A DNA stretch of 64,000 bases from Camelimonas abortus. GTDB taxonomy: Bacteria > Pseudomonadota > Alphaproteobacteria > Rhizobiales > Beijerinckiaceae. Location: assembly GCF_042647165.1 (NCBI RefSeq), contig NZ_JBHRUV010000014.1; one strand, 5' to 3'. Every line of letters begins with the position of its first letter. Within the stretch, counting starts at the first letter, position 1. A program made the position numbers and the translations under genes. Positions 54,724-61,620 of this stretch are shown here, in pieces. The notes below the pieces were generated by a model. The model worked only from the letters and a program-made list of their open reading frames with translations, was not told where the DNA came from and did no database searches.

Positions 54724-55320
54724 CGAAGACCTTTCGGACAGGCGGAACCGGGACGTTGTGCGTACGCCCTGTTAATCAGGGCGGCGCGCCAAGTCCACAT
54801 CAAAGCACCACCAATCAGGCCCCCGCCCGCCTGACCCGCGCGGGGGAGACCGCAGCTGCGTTTGGGGCGTGGCCGGCCCGGACGGGCCGCGCGCCCGGCT
54901 CCGCCGGCGGTCCGGGCGCCTGGTGACTGCCACAAGATTAGGGCCAGTTTCGGGTCGAAACCAGCCCGCGGGACGTCCCGGCCGGGACGTTCCGGTCGCC
55001 GGTGAGAGCCTGCCGCTGAAGGGCCGCGCCCGGCAAGGGCCCGGTCATTCAAAATCCCGCCCGGAGCAGGGGCGGGACCGGCGTCTGGCCGCGCGGCCAT
55101 GGCCTGAAGATGGATACGGTCCGCCGCGCCCGCAAGCGCAGGCGCGGCCTTCCGGCGCGATTTCCCCCGCCTCCGCCGGTCAGGGGCGAAGGCCGGCCGC
55201 GCCATGGCGCCCCAATGCGGCGCCCGCCCGCAATCGCCAGACAGGGAGGGGCCGGAGCAGGCGGGCCCGTCCGTGGGGCGGGCGGTTCGCAGGGCGGGCC
55301 GCCCGGCTCCTGCGGCGGCG
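54724..55320. other. Large intergenic region between secA and VOC enzyme genes
   Basis: About 600 bases with no credible gene; open frames are Arg/Gly/Pro-rich. It holds the secA promoter region, where AT content rises at 54755-54775, a 27-bp imperfect palindrome at 54941-54967 and a GGGACGTCCC palindrome with a near-copy at 54970-54992. Confidence 0.5.
54941..54967. promoter_or_regulatory. Imperfect 27-bp palindrome upstream of secA
   Basis: GGGC-CA-GTTTCG-GGT-CGAAAC-CA-GCCC: two nested inverted arms (4 and 6 bp) with a symmetric CA mismatch. It is about 220 bases upstream of secA. It could be an operator or a small RNA hairpin. Confidence 0.35.
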
Positions 55321-56265
55321 TCAGTCGAACGGCTTCAGCCCGGCGACGATCTCGGCCCGCCTGTGTTCGAGGAAGGGCGGCAGCGCCAGGGTCTCGCCCA
55401 TGGTCTGCGCCAGCTCGTCCACGGCGAAGCCGGGGCCGTCGGTGGCGATCTCGAACAGCACGCCGTTGGGCTCGCGGAAGTAGAGGCTGCGGAAGTAGTG
55501 GCGCTCCACCTCGCCGCTGTTGGGGATGCGCAGCTGCTGCAGCCGCTCCGCCCATGCGCGCAGCTGCGCCGCGTCCGGGGTGCGGAAGGCGACGTGATGC
55601 ACGCCGCCCGCCCCGGAGCGCGCCGGCGGCAGGCCCGCACCGTCAATGACGTGCACCTCCGCGGCGGGGCCGCCGTCGCCCATGCGCCACACCCGCGCCT
55701 CGCCATGGCGCGGATCGGCGTAAGCGCGCTCCGCCCGCATGCCCATGACGTGCTCCAGCACCGCCTCGAGGCGGGGAACGTCGCGCACGGTGAGCGTCAC
55801 CGGTCCGAGGCCGCGGATCTGGAAGGCCGCGGGAACGGCGCTCCTGTCCCACGGGTGGGCCTCGCCGGCGCCGCCGTCATCGATGAGGGCGAGGCGCTGG
55901 CCTTCGGGATCCTCGAACTCCAGCGTCAGGCGGCCGCCGGTTTCGGCGATGTCGCCGTGGCTGACGCCGAGCCCGGCGAAGCGGGCCTTCCACCAGGCGA
56001 GCGCCTGCGGGCCGGCGACGCGCAGGCCGGTGCGGGTGACGCTGCCGGCGCCGCGGCGTTCGCGCGCCGCCGGCCAGTCGAAGAAGGTGAGGTCGGTTCC
56101 GGGCGCGCCGGCGCCGTCGGCGTAGAACAGGTGCCAGGCGCTGACGTCGTCCTGGTTCACGGTGCGCTTGACGAGGCGCATGCCGAGCACGTGGACGTAA
56201 AAACGGTAATTGTCGCGCGCCCTGGCGGTGATGGCGGTGACGTGATGGAGGCCTGCGAGCTGCAT
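55321..56265 (-). CDS. Two-domain VOC family protein (ring-cleaving dioxygenase-like)
   Basis: A 314-residue protein made of two vicinal-oxygen-chelate modules. The first begins MQLAGLHHVTAITARARDNY and carries HHVTAI; the second begins near IRGLGPVTLTVRDVP and has GGVHHVAFRTPD with metal-ligand His, and GVLFEIATDGPGFAVDE with the metal-ligand Glu. The architecture fits the LinE/YkcA-type glyoxalase-like dioxygenases, often linked to quinol or glutathione chemistry, but substrate is not determined. The ATG at 56265 has AAGGAG seven bases upstream. The frame open to 56448 is not needed. Confidence 0.85.
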   Translation of the reverse strand: MQLAGLHHVTAITARARDNYRFYVHVLGMRLVKRTVNQDDVSAWHLFYADGAGAPGTDLTFFDWPAARERRGAGSVTRTGLRVAGPQALAWWKARFAGLGVSHGDIAETGGRLTLEFEDPEGQRLALIDDGGAGEAHPWDRSAVPAAFQIRGLGPVTLTVRDVPRLEAVLEHVMGMRAERAYADPRHGEARVWRMGDGGPAAEVHVIDGAGLPPARSGAGGVHHVAFRTPDAAQLRAWAERLQQLRIPNSGEVERHYFRSLYFREPNGVLFEIATDGPGFAVDELAQTMGETLALPPFLEHRRAEIVAGLKPFD

Positions 56266-56475
56266 GGCGCGCTCCTTGTCTCTCGGGGGCGCGGGGGCGC
56301 CTCTTCCTGCGGCGGGGCGGGACGGCGCGCTCCCCGCCGGGCCCGCGCGACGGCGCGGGACGGGCGGCGCGGCGCTGTCGCCGTCGCCGGAAGATGACGC
56401 CGCCGGCGGCGGAAATCCATCGCCGGTGCCGCACGCGCGCCATTGCACGGCTGCAGCGGCGCGCCCGCACGGTCG

Positions 56476-57069
56476 TTACGGCTCCAGCTCAGCGTCCCAG
56501 TACAGGTAGTCGAGCCAGCTCTCGTGCAGATAGTTGGGCGGGAACTGGCGGCCGGCCTCGCGCAGTTCGAACACGGTCGGCCGTTTTGGCGCCCGCACCG
56601 GAAACATGCCGATCTCGGCGCACAGCCGGTCGGCCTTGCGCAGGTTGCAGGGCGCGCAGGCGGTGACCACGTTCTCCCAGGTGGTCTGGCCGCCGCGCGA
56701 GCGCGGCTCCACGTGATCGAAGGTGAGATCCTCGCGCGCGCCGCAGTACTGGCAGCTGAAGCGGTCGCGCAGGAACACGTTGAAGCGGGTGAAGGCTGGC
56801 TCCCGCGTCGGGCTCACCCAGGTTTTCAGCGCCACCACCGACGGCAGGCGCACCTGCGCCCCGGGGCTGCGCGCCACCACGTCATAGGTGGCCAGCACGT
56901 TGACGCGGTCCAGAAACACCGCCCGGATGGCGTCCTGCCATGACCACAACGACAGCGGGAAATAGCTCAGCGGCTTGAAATCGGCGTTCAGCACCAGCGC
57001 CGGGCAGCTCTCCGGGCTGCGTCCCGGCGTCGTGCGGATCGGGGCGAATGATCTCGTGTGCGCCGTCAC
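56476..57069 (-). CDS. HNH endonuclease
   Basis: A 197-residue protein of a type widely conserved in alphaproteobacteria. The central part reads RFNVFLRDRFSCQYCG, with CQYC at residues 106-109, LTFDHVEPRSRGG with the Asp118-His119 pair, NVVTACAPCNLRK with Asn133 and Cys138/Cys141, and it ends with FPPNYLHESWLDYLYWD. Zinc and metal ligands of the HNH fold are all present. The start is GTG at 57069, with GGGAGA nine bases upstream; the frame stays open to 57270. Its function in the cell is not known. It is followed by the VOC gene in the same direction. Confidence 0.9.
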   Translation of the reverse strand: MTAHTRSFAPIRTTPGRSPESCPALVLNADFKPLSYFPLSLWSWQDAIRAVFLDRVNVLATYDVVARSPGAQVRLPSVVALKTWVSPTREPAFTRFNVFLRDRFSCQYCGAREDLTFDHVEPRSRGGQTTWENVVTACAPCNLRKADRLCAEIGMFPVRAPKRPTVFELREAGRQFPPNYLHESWLDYLYWDAELEP

Positions 57070-57492
57070 TGAAGCCGTCTCCCGCGTGCGCGACGTTCCG
57101 TCCGGACCGCGCGCTCGGGCCCGCTCCGGACGCCTGCAGGAGCTCCCCCGCGATGCGCGCGCCTTTTCCGGTCGCGCCCCGGCTGGCGCGCCTGGCGGTC
57201 CGCCGCGCGCCGTGGCGCGACCCGCGCCGGATGCGGGACCCCGCGGCGTTAACTCTAGATCAACTGTCAAATATATGGATAGGCCCCGGCCGGGAAATTT
57301 TTCGCCGGATCAGGCGGATGGCCGGTTTCGCCGCGCCCGGCGGGCGCGGGGGCGACCGTGGACAGGGCCGGCGCCGTGCGCAACGAAAAAGGGCCCGGCG
57401 CGGCGCGCGCAGGGCCCAGGCGACGGATGGCTTCGCGGCGGCGCGACGGAACGGTCGCGCCGGCCGCTCCGGGCGGCGCCGGGGCGCAAACC
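57070..57492. other. Intergenic region between HNH endonuclease and hbd
   Basis: About 420 bases. It has an AT-rich island at 57248-57285 with TTGACA on the minus strand at 57265-57270, likely part of the HNH promoter although no good -10 follows at the right distance. The hbd terminator candidate lies at its right side. No credible gene. Confidence 0.45.
57386..57417 (-). terminator. Terminator of hbd
   Basis: GGGCCC (57391-57396) and GGGCCC (57412-57417) can pair with an inner GC-rich stem, and on the minus strand TTTTTCG follows. It lies 76 bases after the hbd stop. Confidence 0.6.
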
Positions 57493-58386
57493 TCAGCGGG
57501 TCGGCAGCGGCTTCTCGCCGCGATAGTCATAGAAGCCGCGCTGCGTCTTGCGGCCGAGCCAGCCGGCCTCGACATATTTCACCAGCAGCGGGCAGGGGCG
57601 GTACTTGCTGTCGGCCAGGCCCTCGTGCAGCACCTGCATCACCGAGAGGCAGGTGTCGAGGCCGATGAAGTCCGCCAGCTGCAGCGGGCCCATGGGATGG
57701 TTGGCGCCCAGCCGCATGGCGGTGTCGATGGCCTCCACCGAGCCGACGCCCTCATAGAGGGTGTAAATGGCCTCGTTGATCATCGGCAGCAGGATGCGGT
57801 TGACGATGAAGGCCGGGAAGTCCTCGGCCACGGTGATCGTCTTGTTCAGCGCCCGGATGAACCCCTTGGCCTCCTCGAATGTGGTGTCCTCGGTGGCGAT
57901 GCCGCGGATCAGCTCCACCAGCTGCATCATCGGCACCGGATTCATGAAGTGCATGCCGATGAAGCGCTCCGGCCGGTCCGTCGAGGAGGCGAGGCGGGTA
58001 ATGGAGATGGAGGAGGTGTTGGAGGCGAGCAGCGCGTCCGGGCGCAGCAGCGGGCAAAGCTCGGCGAAGATCTTGCGCTTGACCTCCTCGTTCTCGGTGG
58101 CCGCCTCGATGACGAGGTCGCAGTCCGCCATGTCGGCGAGGGAGAGCGAGGGGGTGATGCGGGCCATGGCGGCGCGCCGGTCGGCTTCGGTGATCACGCC
58201 GCGCGCCACCTGGCGGGCGAGGTTGCCGTCGATGGTGGCGAGGGCGGAGTTGAGGCGTTCCTCGCTCAGGTCGTTCAGCCTGACGTCAAATCCGGACGCC
58301 GCACATACGTGGGCGATGCCGTTGCCCATCTGACCCGCGCCAATTACGCCAACTTTCCTGATTGCGATCGCCATTTTCTTTGCCAT
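57493..58386 (-). CDS. hbd: 3-hydroxybutyryl-CoA dehydrogenase
   Basis: NAD-dependent oxidation of (S)-3-hydroxybutyryl-CoA to acetoacetyl-CoA, or the reverse, in the cytoplasm. The cofactor site is KVGVIGAGQMGNGIAHV, the substrate half has FIGMHFMNPVPMMQLVELI with the catalytic His and Asn/Glu, and YVEAGWLGRKTQRGFYDY closes the protein. Length 297 from the ATG at 58386; an ATG at 58374 (MAIAIRKVGV) is an equally good start, as neither has a clear ribosome-binding site. etfA lies upstream in the same direction but a terminator stands between them, so hbd likely has its own promoter with a TAACGG-type palindrome. Confidence 0.93.
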   Translation of the reverse strand: MAKKMAIAIRKVGVIGAGQMGNGIAHVCAASGFDVRLNDLSEERLNSALATIDGNLARQVARGVITEADRRAAMARITPSLSLADMADCDLVIEAATENEEVKRKIFAELCPLLRPDALLASNTSSISITRLASSTDRPERFIGMHFMNPVPMMQLVELIRGIATEDTTFEEAKGFIRALNKTITVAEDFPAFIVNRILLPMINEAIYTLYEGVGSVEAIDTAMRLGANHPMGPLQLADFIGLDTCLSVMQVLHEGLADSKYRPCPLLVKYVEAGWLGRKTQRGFYDYRGEKPLPTR

Positions 58387-58450
58387 CCGGAGGGGTGATG
58401 CGGGCGGCCGCCGCCGGACCGCCCGGGCCGGCCAAAGCGGCCGGCCTGGA

Positions 58451-58471
58451 TAACGGCCGTTACTCTAACGG
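58451..58471. promoter_or_regulatory. TAACGG palindrome plus extra half-site upstream of hbd
   Basis: TAACGGCCGTTA (58451-58462) is a perfect 12-bp palindrome, and a third TAACGG lies at 58466-58471. The site is 65-85 bases upstream of the hbd start. It has the shape of a binding site for a dimeric repressor. Confidence 0.45.
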
Positions 58472-58569
58472 TGTTGTCATGCTTTGGACAGGGGGCTTGC
58501 GTCGCCCCCGGAAAGCTGATTCGCGCGCCCTGGCGCCGGCGGCCCCTGCGGCCGCCGGCCGGCGCGTCC

Positions 58570-58605
58570 AAAAAGGAAAGGGGCGACGCGCAGGCGTCGC
58601 CCCTT
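58570..58605 (-). terminator. Terminator of etfB-etfA
   Basis: AAGGGGCGACGC (58578-58589) pairs with GCGTCGCCCCTT (58594-58605) as a perfect 12-bp stem; reading leftward TTCCTTTTTGG follows. It lies 40-70 bases after the etfA stop. Confidence 0.85.
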
Positions 58606-58643
58606 CCGCAATCACGTGCGGCGTCACGCCGCGCCGGATTTCC

Positions 58644-59579
58644 TTACTTGCCGAGCGCGGCCTGCAGCTCGGGCATGATCTGGAACAGGTCGCCCACCAG
58701 GCCGTAGTCCGCCACCTGGAAGATCGGGGCTTCCTCGTCCTTGTTGATGGCGACGATCACGCGGCTGTCCTTCATGCCGGCCAGGTGCTGGATGGCGCCC
58801 GAGATGCCGACGGCGATGTACAGCTGCGGCGCGACCACCTTGCCGGTCTGGCCGACCTGCAGGTCGTTCGGCGCATAGCCGGCGTCCACGGCGGCGCGGG
58901 AGGCGCCCATGGCGGCGCCGAGCGCGTCGGCCACCGGCTCGATGTACTTGGCGAAGTTCTCGGCCGAACCCAGCGCGCGGCCGCCCGAGACCACGATCTT
59001 GGCCGAGGTCAGCTCCGGACGGTCGGACTTGGACAGCTCCTCGCCCCGGAAGGTCGACACGCCCGGATCAGCGGCGGCGGCGACCTCCTCGACCGGGGCC
59101 GGGCCGCCCTGGCCCACGCCCTGGAAGGCGGCGGTGCGGACGGTGATGACCTTCTTGGCGTCAGCCGACTGCACCGTCTGGATGGCGTTGCCGGCGTAGA
59201 TCGGACGCTCGAAGGTGTCGGGCGAGATCACCCTGGTGATCTCCGAGATCTGCATCACGTCGAGCAGGGCGGCGACGCGCGGCAGGATGTTCTTGCCGTT
59301 GGCCGTGGCCGGGGCGACGATGGCGCCGTACGGGCCGGCCAGCGACACGATGAGCGCGGCCACCGGCTCGGCCAGGGCGTTGGCGTAGGCCGGGCTGTCG
59401 GCCAGCAGCACCTTCTCGACGCCTTCCAGCCTGGCGGCCTGCTCGGCGGCGGCGCGGGCGCCGGAGCCGGCGACCAGCACGTGGACCGGGGCGCCCAGAG
59501 CCTTCGCGGCCGTGACGGCCTTGGCGGTCGCGTCGTTGAGGGCGGAGTTGTTGTGTTCAGCCAGAAGCAGCGTAGCCAT
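58644..59579 (-). CDS. etfA: Electron transfer flavoprotein subunit alpha
   Basis: With EtfB carries electrons from acyl-CoA and other dehydrogenases to the membrane ETF:quinone oxidoreductase. The C-terminal FAD-binding half has VVSGGRALGSAENFAKYIEP, GASRAAVDAGYAPNDLQVGQ and TGKVVAPQLYIAVGISGAIQ, highly typical of EtfA. Length 311. The start MATLLLAEHNN at 59579 lies one base after the etfB stop. The pair is one transcript. Confidence 0.97.
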   Translation of the reverse strand: MATLLLAEHNNSALNDATAKAVTAAKALGAPVHVLVAGSGARAAAEQAARLEGVEKVLLADSPAYANALAEPVAALIVSLAGPYGAIVAPATANGKNILPRVAALLDVMQISEITRVISPDTFERPIYAGNAIQTVQSADAKKVITVRTAAFQGVGQGGPAPVEEVAAAADPGVSTFRGEELSKSDRPELTSAKIVVSGGRALGSAENFAKYIEPVADALGAAMGASRAAVDAGYAPNDLQVGQTGKVVAPQLYIAVGISGAIQHLAGMKDSRVIVAINKDEEAPIFQVADYGLVGDLFQIMPELQAALGK

Positions 59580-59580
59580 A

Positions 59581-60330
59581 TCAGAGAACTCCAGCCTCGT
59601 TCTTGAGTTTCGACACGAGTTCCTCAACCGAGGCGACCTTGACGCCGGCCGAACGCTTCGGCGGCTCGACCGTCGACAGCACCTTCAGGCGCGGAGCGAC
59701 GTCGACGCCGAGGGCCTCAGGCGTGGTCTCGTCGAGCGGCTTCTTCTTCGCCTTCATGATGTTCGGCAGCGAAGCGTAGCGCGGCTCGTTGAGGCGCAGG
59801 TCGGTGGTGATGATCGCCGGCAGCTTCAGCTCAACGGTCTGCAGGCCCCCGTCGATCTCGCGGGTGACGGCCACGGTCTCGCCGGAGACCTCAACCTTCG
59901 AGGCGAAGGTGCCCTGGGCCCAGCCGAGCAGGGCGGCGAGCATCTGGCCAGTCTGGTTGCTGTCGTCGTCGATGGCCTGCTTGCCGAGGATGACGAGGCC
60001 CGGGTTCTCCGACTCGACAACCTTCTTCAGCAGCTTGGCGACGGCGAGCGGCTCGACGGCGGCGTCAGTCTTGACGAGCACGCCGCGGTCGGCGCCCATG
60101 GCGAGCGCGGTGCGGATGGTTTCGCTGGCCTGCTGCGGGCCAATCGACACGACGACGATCTCGGTCGCAACGCCCTTTTCCTTCAGGCGGATCGCCTCCT
60201 CAACGGCGATCTCGTCGAAGGGATTCATCGACATCTTGACGTTGGCGAGCTCTACGCCGGAGCCGTCCTGTTTCACACGGATCTTGACGTTGTAGTCGAC
60301 GACCCGCTTGACGGGCACGAGAATCTTCAT
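59581..60330 (-). CDS. etfB: Electron transfer flavoprotein subunit beta
   Basis: Partner of EtfA; binds AMP and gives the interaction surface for dehydrogenases. Length 249; MKILVPVKRVVDYNVKIRVK at the start, MNPFDEIAVEEAIRLKEKG and KQAIDDDSNQTGQMLAALL are characteristic, and the recognition-loop region is near PAIITTDLRLNEPRYASLPN. First gene of etfB-etfA, with a clear promoter about 100 bases upstream. Confidence 0.97.
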   Translation of the reverse strand: MKILVPVKRVVDYNVKIRVKQDGSGVELANVKMSMNPFDEIAVEEAIRLKEKGVATEIVVVSIGPQQASETIRTALAMGADRGVLVKTDAAVEPLAVAKLLKKVVESENPGLVILGKQAIDDDSNQTGQMLAALLGWAQGTFASKVEVSGETVAVTREIDGGLQTVELKLPAIITTDLRLNEPRYASLPNIMKAKKKPLDETTPEALGVDVAPRLKVLSTVEPPKRSAGVKVASVEELVSKLKNEAGVL

Positions 60331-60425
60331 ACCGGCTTCCCTTCAAGCACGAACGGGGGCGGGAGAAAGGCCAGACCCCCGCGCAGGAACGCGCGCTTGC
60401 GGACAGTCCTCTCCCAAGGCGCCGG

Positions 60426-60453
60426 AACGTAGCGCGCCGCCGTCCGTTGTCAA
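60426..60453 (-). promoter_or_regulatory. Promoter of etfB-etfA
   Basis: On the minus strand a perfect TTGACA (60448-60453) and TACGTT (60426-60431) are 16 bases apart. The leader to the etfB ATG is about 90 nt. Confidence 0.65.
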
Positions 60454-60629
60454 TGTTTGCGGACGCCCGTTCTTATGTGGCGTTCCGGCGGCTGTGACAA
60501 GCGAGGCCGGGGCCGCCGGCGGCCCGCGCCGCGGCGCCGTTGCGTCATCCTGTCAGGCCGCATGACGGCGCGCCGCCGCAACGGCGACGTTCCGGCGCAG
60601 GCGCGCCGCGGCCGCGGCCAGGGGCGGGT

Positions 60630-61205
60630 CTAGCGGTTCTGGCCGGGCGTCCACAGCACGTCGGCCTGGCCGCGGTCATTGACCCAGCGGGCGGCCACGA
60701 ACAGGAAATCGGACAGGCGGTTGAGATAGCGGACGGCGGCCGGCGTCACCGCCTCCGCGGCGGCCAGGGCCACGGTCACGCGCTCGGCGCGCCGGCACAC
60801 CGCCCGCGCCACGTGCAGCGCCGCCGCCGCCGGCGAGCCGCCCGGCAGCACGAAGGAGCGCAGCGGCTGCAGGTCGGCGTTCAGCTGGTCGATCTCGCGC
60901 TCCAGCCGCTCCACCTGCGAATCAACCACCCGCAGCGGCTCGTATTTCACCGGCTTTTCCGTGGGCGGCGTGGCCAGGTCCGCGCCCAGGTCGAACAGGT
61001 CGTTCTGGATGCGCGCCAGCATGGCGTCCAGCGGCCCCTCCAGCTTCGCCGTCTCCAGCCGGGCCATGCCGATGAAGGCGTTGGTTTCGTCCACCGTGCC
61101 GTAGGCCTCGACGCGCAGGTCGTTCTTGGGGCGGCGCTCGCCGGTGACGAGGCCGGTGGTCCCGGCGTCGCCGGTGCGGGTGTAGATGCGGTTCAGCGCG
61201 ACCAT
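60630..61205 (-). CDS. Cob(I)yrinic acid a,c-diamide adenosyltransferase (PduO type)
   Basis: Transfers the adenosyl group of ATP to cob(I)alamin, giving coenzyme B12. The 191-residue protein begins MVALNRIYTRTGDAGTTGLV with the ATP-binding TRTGDAGTT, has VDETNAFIGMARLE, and the C-terminal RAERVTVALAAAEAV and RYLNRLSDFLFVAARW, all family signatures. ATG 61205 is preceded by AGGAAC. It lies 107 bases downstream of the small twin-membrane protein and upstream of etfB, an order shared with many Hyphomicrobiales. No cobalamin riboswitch was seen nearby. Confidence 0.94.
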   Translation of the reverse strand: MVALNRIYTRTGDAGTTGLVTGERRPKNDLRVEAYGTVDETNAFIGMARLETAKLEGPLDAMLARIQNDLFDLGADLATPPTEKPVKYEPLRVVDSQVERLEREIDQLNADLQPLRSFVLPGGSPAAAALHVARAVCRRAERVTVALAAAEAVTPAAVRYLNRLSDFLFVAARWVNDRGQADVLWTPGQNR

Positions 61206-61311
61206 CGGGGCGTTCCTGTTGCTGCGAGGGAAAAGGGCGGGGGCGGCGCCTCCGGCGCCGGAAGGTGCGACCACGCCGGGTCCGCGGGCGCCCGCCAGGG
61301 CGCCTGGCGGA

Positions 61312-61494
61312 TCAGAACGCCCGCCACCATAGCACGAGCATGGCGATGACGATGGCCACGAACTGCAGCAGCACGCGCATGCGCATCAGCTTCTGCGAGC
61401 GGCGCGGATCGCCGCCGCGCATCATGTTGACCAGCCCCATGCCCAGCACCACCGCCACCGCCGCCACCGCGACGCCGACCAGCCAGTTGTCCAT
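61312..61494 (-). CDS. Small twin-transmembrane protein (HIG1-like)
   Basis: A 60-residue protein with two membrane helices, WLVGVAVAAVAVVLGMGLVN and LLQFVAIVIAMLVLWW, joined by a basic loop (MRGGDPRRSQKLMRMR). This resembles the HIG1-domain twin-transmembrane proteins found beside the PduO-type adenosyltransferase in related bacteria. In mitochondria HIG1 proteins help respiratory supercomplexes; the bacterial role is not established. Confidence 0.75.
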   Translation of the reverse strand: MDNWLVGVAVAAVAVVLGMGLVNMMRGGDPRRSQKLMRMRVLLQFVAIVIAMLVLWWRAF

Positions 61495-61620
61495 GTCTTT
61501 TCTCCTGCCGCCGGCGCCGGGTCGCGGGCGTCGGGCGTGTCTGCGTTACGCGCGCACAGCCATGGGCCGCGCCGGCGTCGCCGGCAATGCGCGATCATGT
61601 CGCCGTCGCGGCCGCGCGCC

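Noticed and set aside
57248..57285. Plus-strand promoter TTAACT-N17-TATATG
   Set aside because: No rightward gene lies downstream; the AT-rich island more likely belongs to the leftward HNH gene.
60331..60629. Cobalamin riboswitch near the adenosyltransferase gene
   Set aside because: I saw no B12-box-like sequence upstream of 61205 or in this gap; the enzyme uses cobalamin but need not be riboswitch-controlled.
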